From Pseudomonas sp. (GTDB lineage Bacteria; Pseudomonadota; Gammaproteobacteria; Pseudomonadales; Pseudomonadaceae), in assembly GCF_002796985.1 (NCBI RefSeq), contig NZ_PEKX01000004.1, positions 342,438-406,437 of the forward strand: DNA of 64,000 nucleotides, read 5' to 3'. Every line of letters begins with the position of its first letter. Within the stretch, counting starts at the first letter, position 1. The position numbers and the translations under genes were made by a program. The notes beneath the pieces were generated by a model, which was given only the letters and a program-made list of their open reading frames with translations, made no database searches and was not told the origin of the DNA. Shown piece after piece: positions 17,695-25,897 of this stretch.

Positions 17695-18939
17695 TCAGCG
17701 TGCCGACAGTTCGATGTCCGTCACTTCGCTGGGACGCAGGGTGTAGCTGGCCTCGCCCGGCCCCTCGATGACCTGGCGGATGACGATGCGCCCATCGGCG
17801 TTCAAGCCAACGAAAACACCCTCGGCGATCCGGCCACGCTCGGTGGTCGCCCGCATGCTGCGGTTGATATAGCGCTGGGGCGCGGCCAGCAGGCGTTCCA
17901 GGGAAAGATGCCCGCTTTCCGGCGTCGGCTGCACTGGGGGGCTCACTTTCACCGGGACGGCTGCCGAGACCGGAAGCACGGCTGTGCTGACCGCCTTCAG
18001 CCGGGGGTAGCGGTCGTCACGAACGCCCCACCCTCGCGTCGGGTTCTTCTCCAGTGTCACCTGCAGGTCCTGCGGCTCGCCGCCGACGATGAGACTCAAC
18101 GGAACTTCCTGGGTGGCACGCTGGGTATCCAGGGTAGGCAGGCGGGTGATGGTGACATCACGGCTAGCGAAGCGCCGCTGCAGATAGTCCTGCAGCACAT
18201 AACGCAGGGTATCGCGGGAATCGAAGCGGGTATCGACCTCGCCGTTGCGGTAGCGCAGGCGGTCGGTGAACACCTCGAGAGTGCCGGACAGCGTGGTCCG
18301 CATCTCCGTCGGCAGCACCAGGTGGAAAGCGCCTTCCATGCGGTTGGGGGCCTTCGGCGTCAGGTCCAGGTGCAGGCTGTAGCCGCGTTGCAGGCGCACC
18401 GCTTCGGGCAAGTCCTGGCCAGGCGCGAGCCAGCTGACTTCGATTTCCGGCAGGCTGCCCTTGTCGTCGGGCAGCACATCCAGCCTGATCGGGCCGCTGA
18501 CCGGAGCGGCCAGGCGCACCTGCAGCTCTCGGTGGGCATAGAAGTCCTGCCCTTCGCGCAGACTGAGCACGCCGTCGATGAATTCGGCCTGCTCGGGCAC
18601 GAAGCGCTTGCCGTTGAGCTCCCCACGCAGATCGATGGCCAGTTCGGGCTTGGCAACCGGCTCGGGTTTCAGCCATTCCAGGCGCAGGATGGCCTCCAGT
18701 CGCGCACTGTCCTGGCTGGCCAGCATCGTCAGGCCGACCACCAGCGGAATGCAGCCCAGACTGCCGAGCGCCACGGCGCTACGGGCGTGGCGCCAGTGAA
18801 CCAGGACAAACAGCAGCGCCAGCGGCGGTAGCAGGCTGGCCAGGCCCCAGAACAGGCTGCGTTCGAAGGCGCGGGCGATCAGCCAGACGTACCCGGCGAT
18901 GATCAGCAGCAGGCCGAGCAGGATCAGCAGCGTATCCAT
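17695..18939 (-). CDS. Membrane-anchored hypothetical protein
   Basis: The 414-residue protein has three N-terminal hydrophobic segments (about residues 3-20, 30-46 and 55-73), and then a large soluble part rich in beta strands that should face the periplasm or cytoplasm. A Pro/Val linker (VPVKVSPPVQPTPES, around residue 330) precedes a last compact domain. I do not recognise the family. Its ATG follows directly on the stop codon of the thioesterase gene, and that gene overlaps the next upstream one. The three are therefore one operon, and the protein may share a membrane-lipid or acyl-thioester context. Confidence 0.75.
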   Translation of the reverse strand: MDTLLILLGLLLIIAGYVWLIARAFERSLFWGLASLLPPLALLFVLVHWRHARSAVALGSLGCIPLVVGLTMLASQDSARLEAILRLEWLKPEPVAKPELAIDLRGELNGKRFVPEQAEFIDGVLSLREGQDFYAHRELQVRLAAPVSGPIRLDVLPDDKGSLPEIEVSWLAPGQDLPEAVRLQRGYSLHLDLTPKAPNRMEGAFHLVLPTEMRTTLSGTLEVFTDRLRYRNGEVDTRFDSRDTLRYVLQDYLQRRFASRDVTITRLPTLDTQRATQEVPLSLIVGGEPQDLQVTLEKNPTRGWGVRDDRYPRLKAVSTAVLPVSAAVPVKVSPPVQPTPESGHLSLERLLAAPQRYINRSMRATTERGRIAEGVFVGLNADGRIVIRQVIEGPGEASYTLRPSEVTDIELSAR

Positions 18940-19386
18940 TCAGGCGCCGTCGACCTTGAAGTGCGCGCGGGCGGTGGCGATGGGCTCGGTACGGGTGGTC
19001 TGCCAGGCGGTGATGGCGACGTTGGCCACGCGCCGGCCCTGGCGCCATACCTGGCATTGCGCATAGGTATCGCGGAAATGCCCGGCACGCAGGTAGTCGA
19101 TGGAGAAGTCGATGATCTTGGGCATGTGCGGAATGCCCATGAACATCAACAGGTGCAGCAGCGCCGAGTGCTCCATGAAGCCGGCGATCACGCCGCCATG
19201 CAGGGCCGGCAGCGTGGGGTTGCCGATGTTGTCCGGGTTGGCCGGCAGCTGGAAGATCGCGTCGTCGCCCAGGCGCAGGCAGCGAATACCGAGCAGCCGG
19301 GCGTAGGGGATCATGTCCAGCAGCGGGTCGTAGTTCTTGCTCTCGTGCGCGGCGCGCACCATCTGCTCGATGTTCACCTTGCTCAT
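18940..19386 (-). CDS. PaaI-family hotdog-fold thioesterase (second of pair)
   Basis: This 148-residue protein has the hotdog thioesterase signature: LHGGVIAGFMEHSALL (His-Gly-Gly on the central helix) and SIDYLRAG strands. Such enzymes hydrolyse acyl-CoA thioesters. The ATG (MSKVNIEQMV) overlaps the stop of the preceding thioesterase gene (ATGA), indicating translational coupling. The two products probably form a heteromer or act on related substrates. Confidence 0.88.
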   Translation of the reverse strand: MSKVNIEQMVRAAHESKNYDPLLDMIPYARLLGIRCLRLGDDAIFQLPANPDNIGNPTLPALHGGVIAGFMEHSALLHLLMFMGIPHMPKIIDFSIDYLRAGHFRDTYAQCQVWRQGRRVANVAITAWQTTRTEPIATARAHFKVDGA

Positions 19387-19856
19387 CCCTGGCCTCCATC
19401 GACGTCGCGCTTCACCGCGCCGGCGGAAATCGCCTTGCCCATGCGCATGAAGGTGCCCACCACGTGGGCGATGGGCTCGGAAGGATCGTCCTGGTAGGCG
19501 TAGCCGCGGGTAAAGATGATGTTCGGGGTGACCCGGTAGCACTCGGCGAACCCGTAGACATCCTTGTGTGGATCGGCCGGGTGCATGTAGTCGATGCGCA
19601 GGTCCAGAGTCGGGCAGATCTCGAACTGCGGCAGCACGCAGACGGTGGAGATACCGCAGGTGGTGTCCATCAGCGTGGTAATGGCGCCGCCGTGGATCAC
19701 ACCGGTTTCCGGGTTACCGACGATGGCCTCGCTGTACGGAAGCCGCAGGGTCAGGCCGGAGGCGTCTGCCGCGTGTGCGCTGATGCCCAGCAATTGGCAG
19801 TGACGCAGCGCCGAGAGAAAGCGCTGGGCGCGCTCAAGGAGTGGGTTTTCGGACAT
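19383..19856 (-). CDS. PaaI-family hotdog-fold thioesterase (first of pair)
   Basis: The 157-residue product carries VIHGGAITTLMDTTCG, the hotdog helix with the His-Gly-Gly and a catalytic Asp position, and LRIDYMHPA. It is a stand-alone acyl-CoA thioesterase of the PaaI group. The start MSENPLLERAQRF is preferred for family length; an in-frame ATG 39 bases upstream is less likely. It leads the operon with the second thioesterase and the membrane protein. Confidence 0.88.
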   Translation of the reverse strand: MSENPLLERAQRFLSALRHCQLLGISAHAADASGLTLRLPYSEAIVGNPETGVIHGGAITTLMDTTCGISTVCVLPQFEICPTLDLRIDYMHPADPHKDVYGFAECYRVTPNIIFTRGYAYQDDPSEPIAHVVGTFMRMGKAISAGAVKRDVDGGQG

Positions 19857-20017
19857 GACGAAAGACGACCGATTGACTGCACGGGGCGGCATCATAACTC
19901 GGTCGCTGTCACTCCTGCAGTGATGAAATACAGGGCCTGAGGAATATTCGTTGAACTAATTCACACAACCCTTGTTCAAAGGGCTAACACCAGGAAAGCC
20001 GCACATGGAGGCTCCGC

Positions 20018-20239
20018 ATGAAAAAAAACCTTCCCCTCGCTCTGATCCTCGTCGCCGGTCTGGGCCTTGCCGCCTGTGACAAGAAAGAAGAGCAGAAAGC
20101 CCCGGCTGCGCCCGCCGCAACCGAGCAGCCGGCGACTCCGGCGCCGACCACCCCGCCGGCACCTGAAGCCGCCCCGGCTACTCCGGCTGCCCCGGCCACC
20201 GCGCCGCAGGAGCCCGCCGGCGACGAGCAAAAGCAGTAA
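20018..20239 (+). CDS. Small Pro/Ala-rich lipoprotein
   Basis: This 73-residue product has a lipoprotein signal with lipobox LAAC (Cys20). A short charged segment (DKKEEQK) is followed by about 40 residues made almost only of Pro, Ala and Thr/Glu, ending GDEQKQ. The +2 residue is Asp, which favours inner-membrane retention. The Pro/Ala tail is likely extended and may span the periplasm. GGAGG sits 6 nt before the ATG, and a strong terminator lies 21 bp after the stop, which supports a real gene despite low complexity. Confidence 0.82.
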   Translation: MKKNLPLALILVAGLGLAACDKKEEQKAPAAPAATEQPATPAPTTPPAPEAAPATPAAPATAPQEPAGDEQKQ

Positions 20240-20260
20240 TCGCGCTTCCGCCGTACAGCA

Positions 20261-20285
20261 CAAGGCCCGCATTTTGCGGGCCTTG
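20261..20285 (+). terminator. Terminator of the small lipoprotein gene
   Basis: Stem CAAGGCCCGC / GCGGGCCTTG with loop ATTTT, followed by TCGTTTCT. It sits between convergent genes. Confidence 0.85.
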
Positions 20286-20304
20286 TCGTTTCTGCCGTTG
20301 GCTG

Positions 20305-21066
20305 TCAGCCGCTGGGGGGAATGTCGTTGTCCCGCGGCGCGTCACCCTGGAGCGTCGGCGTGTAGACCATCACATGGAGCACGCTGGAATGGAACTCGCG
20401 CTGGTACAGCACCCCGACGACACCGGCCGTCACCAGGATGAAGATCCACGGGTTGATGAACCAGGCCAGCATGGCCATGCCGAAATAGTAGGAGCGCAGC
20501 CCCTGGTTGAACTGGTGCGCGGCCAGGGACACCACGCGCGCCGCGCGCTCTGCGAAGGACTTGCGTTCCAGCTCGCCGACATTGCGTTCCCCCACCATGG
20601 GCGCGGAGCCGATCAGCACGGCGGCGAAGTTGTACTGGCGCATGCACCAGCTGAAGGTGAAGAACGCGTAGACGAACACCACTGCCAGGCACAGCAGCTT
20701 GAACTCCGACAGGCCGCGGGTGGGAGGCATGACGAACGGGAGATCGGCGAGCACCGACACCGTGCGCTCCGCCGAGCCCAGCAAGGTCAGGATACCGGCG
20801 AGGATGATCAGGGTGCTGGAGGCAAAGAACGAAGCGTTGCGCTCCAGGTTGCCGATCACGCTGGCGTCCGCGACGCGGTTGTCGCGCAGCAGCACACGGC
20901 GCATCCAGTCCTGGCGATAGAGGTGCAGCACACTGGCCAGGCACGCGGTGTCGCGGGCCTTGGTCTTGGCGTAGCGGGTATAGCCGATCCAGCAGAACAG
21001 GAACCAGAGGATGGCGAGCAGGATCCAGAAGTACTGGATGTCGAACAGGTCGACGACGTCGGTCAT
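20305..21066 (-). CDS. DUF599 family inner-membrane protein
   Basis: This 253-residue protein has four hydrophobic helices (about 12-28, 82-100, 122-140 and 195-225) and the DUF599 features NLERNASFFASSTLIILAG and FNQGLRSYYFGMA. The role of DUF599 proteins is not known. It is a single gene converging on the small lipoprotein gene. Confidence 0.85.
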   Translation of the reverse strand: MTDVVDLFDIQYFWILLAILWFLFCWIGYTRYAKTKARDTACLASVLHLYRQDWMRRVLLRDNRVADASVIGNLERNASFFASSTLIILAGILTLLGSAERTVSVLADLPFVMPPTRGLSEFKLLCLAVVFVYAFFTFSWCMRQYNFAAVLIGSAPMVGERNVGELERKSFAERAARVVSLAAHQFNQGLRSYYFGMAMLAWFINPWIFILVTAGVVGVLYQREFHSSVLHVMVYTPTLQGDAPRDNDIPPSG

Positions 21067-21154
21067 GGATTTCCTTGCAACTCGAGGCGGAGTGGAGTCG
21101 GTACGCAGCCGATAGACGCCAGTTTATCCCGCCAGGACACCACTCCCCAGAAAC

Positions 21155-21180
21155 AAAAAACCGCCCGAAGGCGGTTTTTT
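21155..21180 (-). terminator. Terminator of the START-domain gene
   Basis: Perfect stem AAAAAACCGCC / GGCGGTTTTTT with CGAA loop, giving T-runs on both strands. It lies 23 bp past the START gene stop. Confidence 0.9.
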
Positions 21181-21203
21181 CACGAGGCAGGCGACTGCGC
21201 CTA

Positions 21204-21809
21204 TTACTTCTCGGCAGCGCTGCGCAGGCCCTTCAGGGTGTTCAGCGGCGCATCGACCACGAAGCTGTTGGCCAGCCAGGAAGGGATGCTGCCGCCCGGC
21301 TCGGTCTGTACCTGGTAGGTCACTTCGGTCACGCCAGCGCCCTTGGGCACCAGCTTCCACTCGCCGATCAGCTTCGGCACGCGGATTTCACCCTTTTCTT
21401 CCGGGATGTAGGTCGGCTCGGCCTTCAGGTGACGGATCAGGCCGCCGTCGGCGGTCTTCTCGGTGGTCACGTGGATCACCACGTCGCGGCCGGTGACCGG
21501 CCAGGGCATGTCGATCTTCGAGTAGGTCCAGGAATTGTCGCCTTCGGTTTTCAGCAGGCGCATCTCGCCGCAGGCGTGGATCCACTTGCAGGAGCCGGCC
21601 ACGTCTTCCTGCAGGGCGTTGATCTTGGCCACATCGGCCTTGATGTCGACGACGCCACGGTAGGCCTTGTACTTGGAGCCGGCAACGGGGCTGAGGAAGA
21701 CCTTCACGCCGTCTTCTTCCTTCTCCAGCTTCCAGTCTTCGGCCAGGGCAGTGCCGGCAAAGCCCATTACGGCTGTGGCCAGCAGGGTCATACGCAATAC
21801 ACCACGCAT
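21204..21809 (-). CDS. Secreted START domain-containing protein
   Basis: The 201-residue product has a Sec signal peptide (MRGVLRMTLLATAVMGFAGTALA). It is followed by a single START (StAR-related lipid transfer) domain: WKLEKEEDGVKVFLSP, the CKWIHACGEMRLLK segment near 90, and the PWPVTGRDVV motif that is highly typical of bacterial START proteins. It should bind a hydrophobic ligand in the periplasm. The chosen ATG has GAGAGGT 8 nt upstream; the upstream open frame lacks one. Confidence 0.9.
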   Translation of the reverse strand: MRGVLRMTLLATAVMGFAGTALAEDWKLEKEEDGVKVFLSPVAGSKYKAYRGVVDIKADVAKINALQEDVAGSCKWIHACGEMRLLKTEGDNSWTYSKIDMPWPVTGRDVVIHVTTEKTADGGLIRHLKAEPTYIPEEKGEIRVPKLIGEWKLVPKGAGVTEVTYQVQTEPGGSIPSWLANSFVVDAPLNTLKGLRSAAEK

Positions 21810-21932
21810 CGTCTTACCTCTCTTTATTCTTGATCTTGTGGGGCCGGCAATTGCGTCACCCCTTTGCAATCCGCGGTCTTGAGCGGGTCGGGGCGTCAGT
21901 ATGGACCGCGAAAACGTGACTTCCAAGTCACA

Positions 21933-22187
21933 TCAGGCAGCCGTGATGCGCTCCCACTCGGTGAGGATCAGGAGGGCCTGCTCGTTGCTGCTGCCGCAGG
22001 CATCGGCGTCCGCATCGAAGGCCGCACAGACCTTTGGGCGCCGCGCGTCGCCGAATAGTTGGCACAGATTGCGCTCATCCAGCTGCACGCAGCGCACGCC
22101 TGCCGGCTTGCCGTCAGGCATGCCGGGAATGGGCGAGGAAATCGACGGCGCGATGCAGCACGCGCCACAGCCGATACGGCATTGCAT
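21933..22187 (-). CDS. YkgJ family cysteine-cluster protein
   Basis: This 84-residue protein begins MQCRIGCGACCIAPSIS. The conserved cysteines (3, 7, 10, 11, 33, 42, 54 and 64) fit the YkgJ/FliB-type CxxCxxCC metal site (Zn or Fe-S). No enzymatic function is established. The frame is open for another 48 codons upstream, but the family start MQC and a GAGAG site 7-8 nt before it argue for the shorter form. Confidence 0.78.
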   Translation of the reverse strand: MQCRIGCGACCIAPSISSPIPGMPDGKPAGVRCVQLDERNLCQLFGDARRPKVCAAFDADADACGSSNEQALLILTEWERITAA

Positions 22188-22490
22188 GGATGAACTCTCG
22201 ACAGGGAAATCATGGGCTGGAGCGCAGCAGCCCTCGGGCAACGCCACGTTCAGATGCTGCCCTTCAGGCTCCAGCGCCGGAGCCAGCAGAAATAGGTCGC
22301 CGAGCATATAGCTCGTCGACCATTCCGCCAAGCTGGCCGGATCAGCGGGGAACTCCAGCCACCACGGGCGCGCCAGCGACCAGCCGTGCCGCGCCTCCCC
22401 AGCATACGAACTTCATCACCTCCGCGCCCCTTGGCTGTCGAGTCGCGCATCCACTAGGCTCAGGCGCAGTCCCTTACTGGAGCCGCTGCC
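22188..22490. other. Gap between YkgJ and DUF486 genes
   Basis: These 303 bases separate two divergent genes and should hold both promoters. I see no convincing gene, hairpin or operator in them. Confidence 0.4.
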
Positions 22491-22832
22491 ATGCCGGTCT
22501 GGCTGCAAACCGCGTTTCTTCTGTCGCTCTCCAACCTGTTCATGACCTTTGCCTGGTACGGCCACCTGAAAACCCTGAGCAGCAAGCCCTGGATCATCGC
22601 GGCGCTGGTCAGCTGGGGGATCGCACTGTTCGAGTACTTGCTGCAGGTGCCGGCCAACCGCATCGGCTACACAGTGATGTCGGTGGGGCAACTGAAGATC
22701 ATGCAGGAAGTCATCACGCTGGCGGTCTTCGTGCCGTTCAGCGTGTACTTCATGCAGCAGCCACTGAAGCTCGACTATCTATGGGCCGGCATGTGCCTGC
22801 TGGGCGCGGTGTACTTTATCTTCCGCGCCTGA
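22491..22832 (+). CDS. DUF486 family membrane protein (small DMT-like)
   Basis: The 113-residue protein is almost entirely four transmembrane helices with the DUF486 motifs LFMTFAWYGHLK and CLLGAVYFIFRA. It resembles half-size DMT transporters that work as dimers. The substrate is unknown. It is a single gene. Confidence 0.88.
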   Translation: MPVWLQTAFLLSLSNLFMTFAWYGHLKTLSSKPWIIAALVSWGIALFEYLLQVPANRIGYTVMSVGQLKIMQEVITLAVFVPFSVYFMQQPLKLDYLWAGMCLLGAVYFIFRA

Positions 22833-22897
22833 AGCGATCAGGGGCGGCGCACGACGACCTCCGCGACCGATAGCGCCACCTGCGGGGGAGAAAGCGA

Positions 22898-23776
22898 TCA
22901 GGACTCGGACGGGTCCTGAAGGCGGGTGATCAGACTGGAAGTGTCCCAGCGCCCGCCACCGGCGGCCTGCACCTCGGCGTAGAACTGGTCGACCAGCGCC
23001 GTGACGGGCAGTTGCGCGCCGTTGCGACGAGCCTCGTCGAGGACGATCCCCAGGTCCTTGCGCATCCAGTCCACGGCAAAGCCGAAGTCGAAGCGGCCTT
23101 CGAGCATGCTCTGGTGACGGTTCTCCAGTTGCCAGGACTGCGCAGCGCCCTTGCTGATCACTTCCATCGCCGCCAAGCCGTCGAGGCCGGCGCTCTGGGC
23201 GAAGTGCAGCGCCTCGGACAACCCCTGCAGCAAGCCGCCGACGCAGATCTGATTGACCATCTTGGTCAGTTGGCCGCTGCCCACCGGCCCCATGCGTCGC
23301 ACCATGCGTGAATAGGTGGCGATCACCGGCTCGGCGCGGGCGTAGATGTCCGCATCGCCGCCGACCATCACCGTCAGCGCACCGTTCTCGGCGCCCGCCT
23401 GGCCGCCGGAAACCGGGGCATCGAGGAAGCTCAGCTCGCGCTCGGCCGCTGTCAGCGCCAGTTCGCGGGCCACTTCCGCCGAAGCAGTGGTGTGGTCCAC
23501 CAGCACGGCGCCGGGCTGCATGCCGGCCAATGCGCCGTCGTCGCCCAGCACCACACTGCGCAGGTCGTCATCGTTGCCCACGCAGCACATCACGAAGTCC
23601 GCCCATTGCGCGGCGTCACGCGGGGTATCGGCCGAGCGGCCGCCAAACTGCTTGACCCACTGGGCCGCGCGGCTCGCGGTGCGGTTATAGACGCACACCT
23701 CATGCCCTTCGCGCGCCAGGTGCCCGGCCATGGGGTAACCCATCACGCCCAGGCCGATGAAAGCCACTTTCGCCAT
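22898..23776 (-). CDS. NAD(P)-dependent beta-hydroxyacid dehydrogenase
   Basis: This 292-residue protein belongs to the 3-hydroxyisobutyrate dehydrogenase family. It has the Rossmann motif GLGVMGYPMA (residues 8-17), the substrate motif DAPVSGGQAGAENGALTVMVGG near 118, and the catalytic Lys in GSGQLTKMVNQ. Members oxidise 3-hydroxyisobutyrate, tartronate semialdehyde or related acids in the cytoplasm. The ATG of MAKVAFIG has an AGGGGA site 8 nt before it; an earlier in-frame MDKGTA start is possible but less well placed. Confidence 0.9.
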   Translation of the reverse strand: MAKVAFIGLGVMGYPMAGHLAREGHEVCVYNRTASRAAQWVKQFGGRSADTPRDAAQWADFVMCCVGNDDDLRSVVLGDDGALAGMQPGAVLVDHTTASAEVARELALTAAERELSFLDAPVSGGQAGAENGALTVMVGGDADIYARAEPVIATYSRMVRRMGPVGSGQLTKMVNQICVGGLLQGLSEALHFAQSAGLDGLAAMEVISKGAAQSWQLENRHQSMLEGRFDFGFAVDWMRKDLGIVLDEARRNGAQLPVTALVDQFYAEVQAAGGGRWDTSSLITRLQDPSES

Positions 23777-23878
23777 CGCAGTCCCCTTGTCCATGAAGGC
23801 GGTCAGCCTAGCACAGCGGTTTGCCGGTCCCTCAAACGCCTTCCATACTCGTTTCGAACCCAACCACGAGCACCGACT

Positions 23879-24430
23879 ATGCCCCACTGGCTGGTAATCG
23901 ACCTGGAAGCCACCACCGAGGAAGGCGGCTGGCCGGTCGAGGAGATGGAAATCATCGAGATCGGCGCCAGCCTGGTGGCCGAGGCCGACGGCCGCGAGCT
24001 GGACCACTTCCAGCGTTTCGTCCGCCCGCAGCGGCGCCCGCTGCTGACGACCTTCTGCCGCGAACTCACCCACATCACCCAGGCCAACGTCGACGCCGCC
24101 GCGCCCCTGCGCGAGGTGTGGCCGCAGTTCGAGCGCTGGCTCGCGCAGCACAGCCCCCGGCTGGCGGGCTGGACCAGCTGGGGTGACTACGACCGCCATC
24201 AGTTGGAGTTGGAATGGCGCCGCCAGCAACTGGACAGCCACCTGGCCCGCGTTCCCCACGTCAACCTCAAGCAGCGCTTCGCCCAGGCCCGCCAGCTCAA
24301 GCGCCCGGTGGGCCTGAACGCCGCGCTGCACCTGGCCGGCCTGCACTTCCAGGGGCAGCCGCACCGCGCCCTGGAAGATGCCCGCAATACCGCCCGGCTG
24401 CTGCCGCTGACCCTGCCCGTCGCCGGCTGA
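23879..24430 (+). CDS. DEDD-family 3'-5' exonuclease
   Basis: This 183-residue protein has the exonuclease I motif with Asp8 and Glu10 (VIDLEAT), a GWTSWGDYD motif II near residue 100, and a C-terminal HRALEDARNTA motif III with the expected His and Asp. It resembles the ERI1/KapD group of small DEDDh exonucleases acting on RNA or DNA ends. It stands divergent from the dehydrogenase gene with a 102 bp gap. Cellular substrate unknown. Confidence 0.88.
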   Translation: MPHWLVIDLEATTEEGGWPVEEMEIIEIGASLVAEADGRELDHFQRFVRPQRRPLLTTFCRELTHITQANVDAAAPLREVWPQFERWLAQHSPRLAGWTSWGDYDRHQLELEWRRQQLDSHLARVPHVNLKQRFAQARQLKRPVGLNAALHLAGLHFQGQPHRALEDARNTARLLPLTLPVAG

Positions 24431-24541
24431 AACCCTCCTTCAATCACTGACCGCATGGTCGCCTGCGCCGCTCTAGTGACGGGGCCTGCGGCCTTGGGCA
24501 TACTGGCGAGCCCTTTTTCACCCCTCTAGCAGGAGAAGCCC

Positions 24542-24823
24542 ATGTTCAAGGTCAACGAGTACTTCGACGGCACCGTCAAATCCATCGCCTTCGACATGAC
24601 CGCAGGCCCCGCCACCATTGGCGTGATGGCTCCCGGCGAATATGAATTCGGCACCAGCCAGCTGGAGGTGATGCACGTCGTCGCCGGCGCGCTGACCGTC
24701 AAGCTGCCGGGTAGCGACAGCTGGGAAACCTTCGAAGGCGGCAGCAACTTCACCGTGCCGGCCAACAGCAAGTTCCAGCTGAAGGTCGCCCAGGACACCG
24801 CCTACCTCTGCGAATACCGCTGA
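24542..24823 (+). CDS. ppnP: Pyrimidine/purine nucleoside phosphorylase PpnP
   Basis: This 93-residue single-domain cupin matches the former DUF1255/YaiE family in its full length: MFKVNEYFDGTVKSI, GVMAPGEYEFGT, WETFEGG, FTVPANSKFQLKV, and YLCEYR at the end. The E. coli member cleaves nucleosides to bases and ribose-1-phosphate. AGGAG lies 7 nt before the ATG and a strong terminator follows. Confidence 0.95.
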   Translation: MFKVNEYFDGTVKSIAFDMTAGPATIGVMAPGEYEFGTSQLEVMHVVAGALTVKLPGSDSWETFEGGSNFTVPANSKFQLKVAQDTAYLCEYR

Positions 24824-24838
24824 GTTAGGCGCGTGACG

Positions 24839-24865
24839 AAAAACCGGCCCTGGTGGCCGGTTTTT
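24839..24865 (+). terminator. Terminator of ppnP
   Basis: Stem AAAAACCGGCC / GGCCGGTTTTT, loop CTGGT, then TATTG. Confidence 0.9.
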
Positions 24866-24892
24866 TATTGCCTGCTGCTCGGCAGCTGACCT

Positions 24893-24960
24893 TGCAGGAG
24901 CGAGCTTGCTCGCGAACCACTTCCCGGCCGCTCCGGCTATGGGCTGTTCGCGAGCAAGAA
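24893..24960. repeat. Inverted pair of REP elements (one truncated)
   Basis: The left copy reads GCAGGAGCGAGCTTGCTCGCGAA. The right copy (from about 24947) is inverted, TTCGCGAGCAAG, and stops there, missing the end CTCGCTCCTAC. The same family occurs at 3585, 40830 and 58797. Confidence 0.75.
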
Positions 24961-24979
24961 CTAGGCGTCCCCCTCGATC

Positions 24980-25897
24980 CTACGAAAAGCAGTTGTGCAG
25001 CCCGGCTTCAAGATCAACCCGCAACCCCGCATCCTTCTCCGCGATGAACACCAACCGCGAACCCTGCGCCGCCTCGGCCGCCGTTGCCGGGCGCAGCTGA
25101 AAACGCCCACCGACATATTGCAGCCAGACCGTCTCGCCCTGCCCCGCCAGGCGAATCAGCCCCTTGAGACGCAGCAGGCCGCGCGGGAGCATTTCCAGCC
25201 AGTGCTTCAGCCGCGCGCCATCGAAGCTCGCCTCGCCCTGCCAGCTCCAGCTGTCGAACAGCTCGCCATGATCGATGCCGTCCTGCCCATGGGGTCGCAG
25301 CTTGCGCGACGGCTCGCCCAGCAGCAGCTCGTCAGGGATCTGCGCCTGGATGGTCTCCAGCACCCGCGCGCCACGGCCAAAGCGCTCGCGCTGCGCGGCC
25401 AGCTCGTCGGCCTCCAGCAAATCGCATTTGTTCAGCAGCAGCAGGTCGGCGGCTGCCGCCTGCATGCGCTCCAGTCGCGCGTACTCGCCTTCCAGCGGCT
25501 CGCGCCGCGCCGCGTCCACCACGGTCAGCACCGCGTCCAGATGCAGGCGCCGGCGCAGTTTCGGATAGCCCAGCGTCTGCACGATGCGCTGCGGGTCGGA
25601 CACCCCGCTGCACTCGATCACCACCTGCTCCAGCGGTGGGTGCAGGTTGGCCAGGCGCTCCAGTTGCGCCAGCAGATCGTCCTGCACGGTGCAACAGATG
25701 CAGCCGTTCTCCAGGCTGTACACGGCCTCGGTCTGCTCGGCGATCATGCCGGCGTCGATGTTCAGCTCGCCGAAGTCATTGACGATCACCGCCAGGCGCC
25801 GGCCTTCGCAGCGCTCCAGCAGGTTGCGCAGCAGCGTGGTCTTGCCGGCACCGAGGAAGCCGGCCACCACCGTCACCGGGATGCTCGCGGTGTTCAT
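24980..25897 (-). CDS. CobW/G3E-family GTPase (putative metallochaperone)
   Basis: The 305-residue product has the P-loop GFLGAGKT (13-20), the G3E-type ENGCICCT metal motif (Cys66, Cys68, Cys69), a base-specificity NKCD (about 155), and a C-terminal CobW_C domain. Family members use GTP to place Zn, Co or Fe in target proteins. Its ATG overlaps the stop of the amidohydrolase gene (ATGA), so the two are translated together. The amidohydrolase is a metalloenzyme candidate and therefore the obvious client. Confidence 0.92.
   Translation of the reverse strand: MNTASIPVTVVAGFLGAGKTTLLRNLLERCEGRRLAVIVNDFGELNIDAGMIAEQTEAVYSLENGCICCTVQDDLLAQLERLANLHPPLEQVVIECSGVSDPQRIVQTLGYPKLRRRLHLDAVLTVVDAARREPLEGEYARLERMQAAAADLLLLNKCDLLEADELAAQRERFGRGARVLETIQAQIPDELLLGEPSRKLRPHGQDGIDHGELFDSWSWQGEASFDGARLKHWLEMLPRGLLRLKGLIRLAGQGETVWLQYVGGRFQLRPATAAEAAQGSRLVFIAEKDAGLRVDLEAGLHNCFS

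Noticed and set aside
15784..18831. 1015-codon plus-strand frame over htpG and the next gene
   Set aside because: Antisense to htpG, which is certain. No start signal or domain.
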